Under the pieces are notes generated by a model. It did no database searches and was not told the DNA's origin. It worked only from the letters and a program-made list of their open reading frames with translations. Below are positions 57,174-64,000 of a DNA stretch of 64,000 nt, piece after piece (position 1 is the first letter of the stretch; each line of letters begins with the position of its first letter). Made by a program: the position numbers and the translations under genes. Origin of the DNA: Anaeromassilibacillus sp. An250 (GTDB taxonomy: Bacteria > Bacillota > Clostridia > Oscillospirales > Acutalibacteraceae); the NCBI RefSeq assembly GCF_002159845.1, contig NZ_NFJK01000015.1:1-64000 (forward strand). Reading direction: 5' to 3'.

Positions 57174-60100
57174 TTAGCCAATCGTCACGGCACAATGCTT
57201 AACAGCGTTCTGGCCCGGCAGGGTGGTGTAAACGCCCGTGCTCTGGCCCGGCGTGCCGGTTGCATAGACTCTGTAATAATAGTCGTTGCCAACCTTCGCC
57301 ACAAACTGCGTCTTGAGCACATCGCCGTTGCCGACCGTGAAGCCCGGCGTCATGGCGTTGCCGTTGACGACCGTCATCTTGAAGCAGTACGCGCTGCCTC
57401 TCTTCAAGGTGAAGTTGACCGTCGTGTCGGAAACCACATAGGCATTCGCTGCCACGCTCTGGCTTGCGGATACCACGCCCGCTGCGCCGTATGCGTTGCC
57501 GACGTTTGCAGATGTGCTGCCGCTGTTCTTCGAGTCCGTGGAGGTACTCTTTTCGACCAAGCCGTCGATGCTGCTTTCCAATGCTTCGACTGCATCGGCA
57601 ACCTCTTCTTCGGTCGCCTGATCGTCGTTCAAAACTGCCTTTGCCGTGCTCAATGCGGCCTTCATCGTTGCCACGCTCTTCGCCGTGTACTTATTGGTGT
57701 TGATCGCTTCAGCTTCCCCGATCAATGCTTCCAGCGCATCCTTATCCGGGATCAGGCGCAGGGCGGAAATCGCTGCCGTAAGGTCTTTCACTGCGGTATC
57801 CACCGCATCCTGCGTTGCGTTTGCATCTTCCAGCACGGTCTTTGCTTCGGCCAGGATGGTCTCAAAGCTTGTCCATGCGTCGTTCTGGATGTACTGATCT
57901 GCATTTTCGACAATGCTGTCGCCCTTGAGGACCAGCGCTTCCAGCTCGGTGATGTCTGCGCGGTAGACCAAGCCATAAATGGCGTCATACAGCGCATCCA
58001 CCGCTGCGGTGATGTCCGCTTCCAGGACTTCTTCATCGCCCAGCAGGTCTTCCGCCGCCGCATACGCTTCGTCCAGCGCATCCAGGCTGTCCGGCGTAAA
58101 CAGGTCGCGGTTGATGGAATCTGCGATTTCCATCGGGATCTCCAGCTGGCTCTTGTCGCCTGCGACAAAGCTCAGGTAGTGCAACGCGTCGATCAAGTCG
58201 CTCCATGCGGTGTTGATCTCGTCCTGCGTTGCGGTCTTCTTTGCTTCGACGTCCTTCGCTGCCTGCAATGCCGCTTCGTACTTCTCCTGCACGGACGGTA
58301 CGGCTTCCGCTGCTTCGTCCGCTCTGCCTTCTGCAATCTCAATGGCAGCGCGCAGGTTCTGCTTGTCTACCACTGTGAAGCCAAGCTCGATCGTGGTGTC
58401 CGCGTTCGGCATGGCTGCGCTGTACACATACTCGGCAACGTCAAAGCTGTCTTCCGCAATGGCTTCGCCATTCACGGTGACGCCTGCGATCTCGCGGCCT
58501 TCTACGCGCGGCGTAAAGGTCAGCTCGAGCGCATCTCCCGCCATTACGACATCTTTATATGCGCCGATCAGGTTGGCAATCGTCTGGCTTTCGCCATCGA
58601 TGCTCAGTTCGACGGTGTTCGGGAAGGTGACCGTCAGCATGTGCTCGCTCGGCTCTTCCTCCACTTCGCCGGTCAGGGCAATCCAGCTCAGGACCGGGTC
58701 GGGGTTGTTGGAATTCTGTCTCTGAACGCTGATGGTGACATCCGCGTCGTTTTCTACCGTAAACTGGAACAGATAAGCCTGTTCGCCGGAATTGGTGAAT
58801 GTGCCAATCGTAGTCTCAACCGTCTGCCCGTCCGCGCCTTCATAAGAAACAACGACCTTCATCGGGCGGGATGTACTCCACCACTCCTGGAAACCAAGGG
58901 AAACCTGATACTCGCCGGCCTTTAACGGCAGCTTGTAATCGATATTCTTGCCGCCCTTTGCCCAGAAACCGCTGGTATAAGCGTCCTGGCTTTCCGGATT
59001 CTTGGGTGCGATGTCGTCATCGGTGCCGGTATAGCCCCAGCTACCCTCGGTATAGGCTTGGTCATACGCCTCGGTATTGACCAGGTTCGGGGCCATCTCT
59101 TTGATGACATCGTACAGCTCGGAGCCATTCGTAGCGCCGCTGTCGATAAAGTAAAGCAGGTTCTCCGGGATGTCAACGACATTGGCCGTTATCGTAAGGC
59201 CATTGGCGTCTTCCAGCGTGCCGGTTACCGTATTTTCTGCGCCCGGAATCAGCGAGCTGAAATCCCAGGAGACATTGACGTCCTTGGTCACCCACCCCTC
59301 ATCCTCACGGATGCTGACGTTTACCTGCTCCGGCAGGTTCTCGGTGCCATAATAGATATCATCCATCTCGCTGTTCAGCTTGATGTTGTTGATGGAATCA
59401 AATACGCTGAGATCCCAATCGTTGTATTCCTGGAGGCTGATATTCCCTCTGGCGTCGATCTGCACCGGCAGCCAGATATAACGGGAATCTGCAAGCGCTT
59501 CCGCGCTGAAATCCTGTTCTTTTCCATAACCCCAGCGGTCGCCCATGTAGATGAACTTGCCGTTCTCCGGGTCCACCGGGATCACATTGGTGCTCTGGGA
59601 CCAGAAGGTCTTCCCATCGGTATCGCCGATGCAAGGATCGCCCATGTCGGTCCACTCGCCGAGAATTTCGTCGGCCTTCCAATAGCGGGCCGGGTTCGGG
59701 CTCCAGCCGGTTGCGCCGGAGGTAATCATGTAATAGGTGCCGTCATACTTGAACAGGGCCGGCGCTTCGCGCTGCCCGCCCGGGAACAGGCGGACGAAGT
59801 CCACGCCGTTCTTTGCCAGGCCGACCGGCTCCTGCGGCACGTCGAGGTCCGTGTACTCGTCGTTCAAGCGGGAGATAAACATCGTGCGGTTCTCTTCGCT
59901 GGAATAGATGATATACGCCGTCCCGTCGTCGTCGATAAACAGGTTCATGTCGCGGGCAAAACCGCGGTTCTGCGGCTCTTCATACCAGTCGAGCACGCCG
60001 TTGTCCTCCAGATACTCCTCTTCCGGAAGCTGGTGCAAACGGGAGCGGCGGATAAAGGTGAACGGGCCGTTCGGCGTATCGCTGATCGCCATGCCCGCTG

Positions 60101-61451
60101 CTGCTGCCGCGTAGCTGGAAGTGGACTCCTCGGTGGGGCCGTCCGCATGGAACCAGATGATGTACTTTTCGGTTGCCTCGTTATAAATCATCTTCGGGCG
60201 CTCGATAATCGCCGTGTCCTTGTTGATGCAGAGGTAGACATAATCCTTCTCTTCTTCGGTCAGGTCGCCGTAGAGGGCTGTGAAATACGGGTCCGTATCC
60301 AACGCCTCACGGTTCGGGACCGAACGCATCACATAGCCTTCGAACGTCCAGTTGTACAGGTCGTCGGAGGAATACGCGCTGATGCCATTGCTGTGGCTTC
60401 CGGTCGTCTTATCCTCGCCAACCCACCACCATTTTTCCGTTCCATCGGGCATGGGCAATTTCTGCACCTGTCCGCCGTGCGCCTGGATGGGCTTGCCGTT
60501 GGTGTCCTTCCATACATCGCCGTTGACGCCGGAGAAGGAATCATAGGTTTCGATGGAGCGCAGGTCGGAGTAGACCGTGTCCAGATGCTCGCAGGTCTCT
60601 TTCACGTCTGCAGGGCTCGGGTTGTCCTGCGCCGCCAACTCCTTCGCAGATGCCAGGACAGCGTTCAGGGCCTGGAGGTTGTCCTCCTTATTTTCTTCGC
60701 CCACATAGAGCTCGCCAAGGGGCTCTTCTGCATAGACAACGCCGGCCGCCTGGTCCGCTTCCACCTTGCCCTCGATCTCCGCGATCTTATCCGTCAAAGT
60801 GGCCTTGTCATACACTTCGCCACGCTTGACCAGGATGTAGCTGAGGATGGGGTCTCCATCCGCAGAGGTACGCTTGGAGTTATGGACAAATACGTTCAGC
60901 TCGCCGTCCGTGACCATAATCTCCGAAGTGCGCTCAAACGTCGCATTGGTCGCCGAGCCGCCGGGCACGCTGGCCTGATCCGTAGTGCGGGTGCCTTCCA
61001 GATCGATGTCCACCGTTCTGGCGCCCCACCAACCGGGGATCTTAATGCCAACAGTGACTTCATAGCTGCCGTTTTCCACAGCAAAGTTATACCGGAAGCC
61101 GCTGGTCTCCGGGTCATACTGGATGCTGTCGCTGGTGTACCAGTACGTATCGGTCTTGACAACGCTGTCTGCATTGCCGCCGCGGACCATGTATTCGTCT
61201 TCTACATAGCCCCAGGCGTTCCCCGTCCCAGCGTCCTCGCCATAGGGCTGGTCCGTCACGGACTGGTACTCGCCCATGGCGTCCCCCTCCGCCACGTCCG
61301 CCACATTGGTTGCGGCGCAGTTGACGAAGTAGAGCAGGTCTCCGGGTTCCCCGCTCTCGGTTGCCGCCAGTGCCGGCGCAGAAACAAAAGTCTGCAACAG
61401 CATGCACAAGCAGAGCAGCAGAGGCAGGGCCCTGCGTTTGGTTCTCTTCAT
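57174..61451 (-). CDS. large secreted GH43-like glycoside hydrolase
   Basis: A 1425-residue extracellular protein. A signal peptide (about 1-30) precedes a carbohydrate-binding-like region with CAATNVADVA. Then comes a GH43-type five-bladed propeller (about 310-680): KPIQAHGGQVQKLP, KMIYNEATEKYIIWFHADG, FARDMNLFIDDDGTAYIIYS and REAPALFKYDGTYYMITSGA hold the likely acid residues. A second binding-like region (about 760-930) follows, then helical FIVAR-like repeats (about 1010-1320) and a C-terminal domain. The nearest subgroup seems to be galactan-active GH43 enzymes, unproven. No anchor motif. Confidence 0.85.
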   Translation of the reverse strand: MKRTKRRALPLLLCLCMLLQTFVSAPALAATESGEPGDLLYFVNCAATNVADVAEGDAMGEYQSVTDQPYGEDAGTGNAWGYVEDEYMVRGGNADSVVKTDTYWYTSDSIQYDPETSGFRYNFAVENGSYEVTVGIKIPGWWGARTVDIDLEGTRTTDQASVPGGSATNATFERTSEIMVTDGELNVFVHNSKRTSADGDPILSYILVKRGEVYDKATLTDKIAEIEGKVEADQAAGVVYAEEPLGELYVGEENKEDNLQALNAVLASAKELAAQDNPSPADVKETCEHLDTVYSDLRSIETYDSFSGVNGDVWKDTNGKPIQAHGGQVQKLPMPDGTEKWWWVGEDKTTGSHSNGISAYSSDDLYNWTFEGYVMRSVPNREALDTDPYFTALYGDLTEEEKDYVYLCINKDTAIIERPKMIYNEATEKYIIWFHADGPTEESTSSYAAAAAGMAISDTPNGPFTFIRRSRLHQLPEEEYLEDNGVLDWYEEPQNRGFARDMNLFIDDDGTAYIIYSSEENRTMFISRLNDEYTDLDVPQEPVGLAKNGVDFVRLFPGGQREAPALFKYDGTYYMITSGATGWSPNPARYWKADEILGEWTDMGDPCIGDTDGKTFWSQSTNVIPVDPENGKFIYMGDRWGYGKEQDFSAEALADSRYIWLPVQIDARGNISLQEYNDWDLSVFDSINNIKLNSEMDDIYYGTENLPEQVNVSIREDEGWVTKDVNVSWDFSSLIPGAENTVTGTLEDANGLTITANVVDIPENLLYFIDSGATNGSELYDVIKEMAPNLVNTEAYDQAYTEGSWGYTGTDDDIAPKNPESQDAYTSGFWAKGGKNIDYKLPLKAGEYQVSLGFQEWWSTSRPMKVVVSYEGADGQTVETTIGTFTNSGEQAYLFQFTVENDADVTISVQRQNSNNPDPVLSWIALTGEVEEEPSEHMLTVTFPNTVELSIDGESQTIANLIGAYKDVVMAGDALELTFTPRVEGREIAGVTVNGEAIAEDSFDVAEYVYSAAMPNADTTIELGFTVVDKQNLRAAIEIAEGRADEAAEAVPSVQEKYEAALQAAKDVEAKKTATQDEINTAWSDLIDALHYLSFVAGDKSQLEIPMEIADSINRDLFTPDSLDALDEAYAAAEDLLGDEEVLEADITAAVDALYDAIYGLVYRADITELEALVLKGDSIVENADQYIQNDAWTSFETILAEAKTVLEDANATQDAVDTAVKDLTAAISALRLIPDKDALEALIGEAEAINTNKYTAKSVATMKAALSTAKAVLNDDQATEEEVADAVEALESSIDGLVEKSTSTDSKNSGSTSANVGNAYGAAGVVSASQSVAANAYVVSDTTVNFTLKRGSAYCFKMTVVNGNAMTPGFTVGNGDVLKTQFVAKVGNDYYYRVYATGTPGQSTGVYTTLPGQNAVKHCAVTIG

Positions 61452-61538
61452 GTTTGCGTTTCTCCTTCCTATTGCCTTTCTTCTGTCCTGGCTTTTCAGC
61501 CTTCTCTACAAACCGCCTCGCCGGCGGCCGTATGCAAA

Positions 61539-62852
61539 TTAAGAGTGGAGGACGGAAGCGCGCGCCTGTGTCTGGGCGTTTTTGAGCGTCTCATCCATAT
61601 CGGCCCCCTGCATAATGGATTGCAGGCTCTGGGCGATGATGTCCTCCATGGTATAGGTATACAGCCCATAATTGACCGGCGGGATCTGCTCGGTCCAGGC
61701 CGCAAGATCCTCATAGATCCGCTGGCCTCCAAAAAATTCACTGGGCTCACTTCGGTATTTCAAATCCTTTGCGGACTTCATGGTGCTCACCAAGCTGATG
61801 TCCTTCACCAGGTCGTCGATCAACTGCTCGTTGGAAGCAAAGGTCTTCCCCAAGAAGTCCACCGCCAGGTCCGCACCCGGGACGCTGCTCAATACATACC
61901 AGCTCCCGCCGCCAATGCTGGAAGCATTGACCGATTCGGGGATGCCGTCCAACCGCGGGATCGGCGCCACGGCCCATTTGCCGCTCTGCTCCTCCGCTTT
62001 CACAATATTGGACATCACCCAACAGCCCGAGGGGACGCTGGCGACCTCTCCCTCCTGGAAAGCCTTCACAAACGGGTCCCAGCCGGACACCTGCAATGCA
62101 ATCCCGGAATCCACCATGCGCTGGTACGTGGAAAGCGACGCCTTGAGCACTTCATTTTCCGCAATGTCCACGCTCTCGCCGTCCTCTTTTACATACCATG
62201 CCCCGGCGGACTGCATCATGATGCGCACCTGGCCCAGGTCGCTGGGGTCCAACGTCAACATATATTTGCCGGTCGCCGCTTTGACGTCCTTACCGATTTC
62301 AATGTATTCGTTCCAAGTCAGGTTCTGCATGTCCTCCTGCGTGTATCCCGCCGCTTGGAGGTAATCCGTGCGGTAAAACAGGGCGGCTGCGCCGCTGTCA
62401 AACGGGACGCCATAGATCTTACCCTCCTCCGTCATGACACGGAGCTTATATTCCATAAATTTATTGGGGTCCACAATGGAGGAAAGGTCCCGGAACTCCC
62501 CGGGGTACGACTTCAGGAAATTCTGGATCCGGTAATCCTCAATCAGGACAATGTTGGGCAGCCCTTCATAGTTGGAGGAGGAAAACGCGGTATTGAGCCG
62601 GGTGATGATGTCCGTCTGGGCCATGGTGACGATGTCAACCTGGACGCCCGGATCGGTCTTTGCATAATACGCCTTTGCCAAATTCGCCGCCTTCACATTG
62701 AAGGTATCGTCCCAAGCCCATATGGTCAATGTATGTTCTTCTGCCTCCATGGCCGGCTGTTCCGCCGGTCCACCACCGGTTTTTGCACAGGCTGTCAACC
62801 CCCACAACAGGCAAAAAGCCAGCGCCAGGGCCAGCAAACGGGAACAACGCAT
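61539..62852 (-). CDS. extracellular sugar-binding lipoprotein of an ABC importer
   Basis: A 437-residue family-1 solute-binding protein. The signal peptide ends with a GLTAC lipobox (Cys about residue 22). The body has ehTLTIWAWDDTFNVKAANL, the GLPNIVLIEDYRIQNFLKSY stretch and GIPESVNASSIGGGSWYVLS. The start at 62852 follows AGGAGGGG five bases upstream. An earlier frame to 62939 would bury the signal peptide. Placed between a sensor kinase and a large glycosidase, it probably delivers oligosaccharides released by that enzyme to permeases not in this window. Confidence 0.9.
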   Translation of the reverse strand: MRCSRLLALALAFCLLWGLTACAKTGGGPAEQPAMEAEEHTLTIWAWDDTFNVKAANLAKAYYAKTDPGVQVDIVTMAQTDIITRLNTAFSSSNYEGLPNIVLIEDYRIQNFLKSYPGEFRDLSSIVDPNKFMEYKLRVMTEEGKIYGVPFDSGAAALFYRTDYLQAAGYTQEDMQNLTWNEYIEIGKDVKAATGKYMLTLDPSDLGQVRIMMQSAGAWYVKEDGESVDIAENEVLKASLSTYQRMVDSGIALQVSGWDPFVKAFQEGEVASVPSGCWVMSNIVKAEEQSGKWAVAPIPRLDGIPESVNASSIGGGSWYVLSSVPGADLAVDFLGKTFASNEQLIDDLVKDISLVSTMKSAKDLKYRSEPSEFFGGQRIYEDLAAWTEQIPPVNYGLYTYTMEDIIAQSLQSIMQGADMDETLKNAQTQARASVLHS

Positions 62853-63041
62853 GCTAACCCCTCCTGTCATATTCTGCAAGCCCTTTTTGACAGCGCCCAT
62901 AAGAGGGGCGGCTTGCATAAACGCATTGTTTCTTTTCATCTGTATCTTATTTTACTAAAAACCAATCCATAGGTATTAGCAATTTCTTTCTCTCATTTGG
63001 TATTTTTTTTAGATGTTTTTTCATAGACATTTGTACTTTTT

Positions 63042-64000
63042 TTATAAATTGGTAGGATCTTTGGATTCTTTCTCCTGCGCCGGGATCGTGATGGTGACTG
63101 CCGTGCCCTTGCCCGGTTCACTGGAAATGGAAACGCCGTACTGCGCGCCATAGAGGAGCTTGATCCGGTCGTCTACATTTTTGATGCCAATCCCGGTGAA
63201 GTGGTCTGCTTTCCCGCCGGTGGACAGCGTGCGGCCGACCTCCTCCTGTTTCATGCCGGAGCCATTGTCGATGATTTCGCTGACCAGGTCATTCCCGCGG
63301 CGGCGGACCGACACAAAGATGCTCCCTTCCTCCGCCCCGCTGAACGCATGGAAAAATGCGTTCTCCACAAACGGCTGCAAGGTCAGCTTGGGCATCAGGC
63401 AGTTGCGGCAGTCCTCGGCCAGCGAAAACCGGACCTGAATCTGCTCCCCAAAGCGCAAATGCTGCAAAAAGACGTAATCCTTTAAGTTGTCGAGTTCCTC
63501 GGCCGCAGGGATGCGTTCCTCGCGTTTGCTGATGGTCCCGCGCAGCAGGCGGCTAAACGAATCGATCGCCTGCACAGCGCTTTCGGAATTGCCCTGCCAG
63601 ATCATCCATTTCAGGGAGGCGAGCGTATTGTAGATAAAGTGCGGGTTGATCTGCATTTGCAGGGCGCGGATCTCCGCCTCGCGCTTTTCGTCCTCGATGG
63701 TCATGATCTGCTCCATGTAACTGTCGAGGCCATCCAACATGTAATTGAACGCCGTTGCAAGTTCCCGCACCTCATAGTTGCCTTCCACGGGGATGTGCCG
63801 GCTAAAATCCCCCTGCGTTACCTGTTTCATCTCTGCGACCAGGGAATGGATCGGCCGCGTCGTTTTGCGCACCACGAGGAACATGATGGCAAACACGCAC
63901 AGGACCACCAACAACGTCATAATTTCAATGGGCTTGTAGCTGCCGACCGCGCGCAGGATGCTTTCGCGGTCGATCAATCCAACCAAATGGAAATTCCAAT
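63042..64000 (-). CDS. YesM-type sensor histidine kinase, N terminus beyond the window
   Basis: At least 318 residues of a membrane sensor kinase. A membrane helix (IEIMTLLVVLCVFAIMFLVV) leads to a HAMP domain, then the His_kinase motif ALQMQINPHFIYNTLASLKW with the phospho-accepting His, and an ATP-binding domain with MPKLTLQPFVENAFFHAF and IIDNGSGM, GIGIKNVDDRI. Such kinases pair with AraC-type response regulators to control sugar uptake operons, consistent with the neighbouring binding protein. The 5' part and its partner are outside the window. Confidence 0.92.
   Translation of the reverse strand, partial: WNFHLVGLIDRESILRAVGSYKPIEIMTLLVVLCVFAIMFLVVRKTTRPIHSLVAEMKQVTQGDFSRHIPVEGNYEVRELATAFNYMLDGLDSYMEQIMTIEDEKREAEIRALQMQINPHFIYNTLASLKWMIWQGNSESAVQAIDSFSRLLRGTISKREERIPAAEELDNLKDYVFLQHLRFGEQIQVRFSLAEDCRNCLMPKLTLQPFVENAFFHAFSGAEEGSIFVSVRRRGNDLVSEIIDNGSGMKQEEVGRTLSTGGKADHFTGIGIKNVDDRIKLLYGAQYGVSISSEPGKGTAVTITIPAQEKESKDPTNL

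Noticed and set aside
57087-58925. A 612-codon plus-strand frame with many Cys and Arg
   Set aside because: It is antisense to the 3' part of the glycosidase gene, and its composition (CRH, RFQ repeats) is that of a shadow frame.
59058-62972. A 1304-codon open frame on the plus strand
   Set aside because: It lies antisense to the glycosidase and the sugar-binding protein genes, has no family-like sequence, and arises from the codon bias of GC-rich genes on the other strand.

Overview
The window looks like a chromosomal segment of a gut-type Firmicute (class Clostridia, Oscillospiraceae/Ruminococcaceae-like). The basis is a DUF4317 protein, a clostridial amt-glnK pair, a PaaK/ACT-domain pair, strong TTGACA/TATAAT promoters, AGGAGG ribosome binding sites, CCA-encoding tRNA genes and Firmicute-style mobile-element genes. 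No species can be named from the sequence alone. It opens with the first ~32 nt of a 16S rRNA gene (minus strand) and its promoter.

Core region 1 (about 0.5-7.0 kb) holds DUF1905 and DUF4317 genes, an ammonium-uptake operon (amt-glnK) with a hairpin attenuator just after its promoter, a phenylacetate-CoA-ligase-like gene with an ACT-domain partner, and one unknown gene.

Accessory region (about 7.05-48.65 kb) is a large composite of integrative/conjugative-element (ICE) material inserted beside a tRNA-Thr/tRNA-Tyr operon. From left to right it holds: (i) an AT-rich four-gene operon that looks like an ABC-three-component (ABC-3C) conflict system: a zinc-hook SMC-like ATPase, a middle component, a nuclease-like protein and a small leader protein; (ii) a serine-recombinase locus with two complete recombinases, one catalytic-domain-only and one DNA-binding-only protein, plus a SHOCT protein; (iii) a DinG-type helicase preceded by a stretch of nested inverted repeats that may be a structured RNA; (iv) a sigma-like gene and a frameshifted winged-helix gene; (v) an AT-rich cargo operon (TetR, ECF-type S, T and A components, two ABC half-transporters, DtxR/MntR-like regulator), probably for a metal or metallophore, with a 942-bp tandem duplication; (vi) an ICE conjugation and accessory module on the minus strand: ParM-like protein, RHH protein, C5 methyltransferase with a damaged start codon, amidoligase, gamma-glutamylcyclotransferase, thioester/CnaB surface protein, sortase B, MetK, Toprim primase-like protein, the C-terminal part of VirB4, an adenine methylase and an M23 hydrolase. 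A group II intron lies exactly between the Toprim gene and the VirB4 fragment. Most of VirB4, the coupling protein and the relaxase are absent from the window, so the ICE looks degenerate.

Core region 2 (48.65-64 kb) holds tRNA-Tyr and tRNA-Thr, a HAD phosphatase, yjdF with a structured leader that can mask its ribosome binding site, an NTF2-like protein, alkD-ogt-methyltransferase genes, a cobalamin-riboswitch-controlled BtuFCD-like transporter, a set of short tandem hairpin repeats, a 1425-residue secreted GH43-like glycosidase, a sugar ABC solute-binding lipoprotein and the C-terminal part of a YesM-type sensor kinase. The last three suggest a polysaccharide-use locus continuing past the window end.
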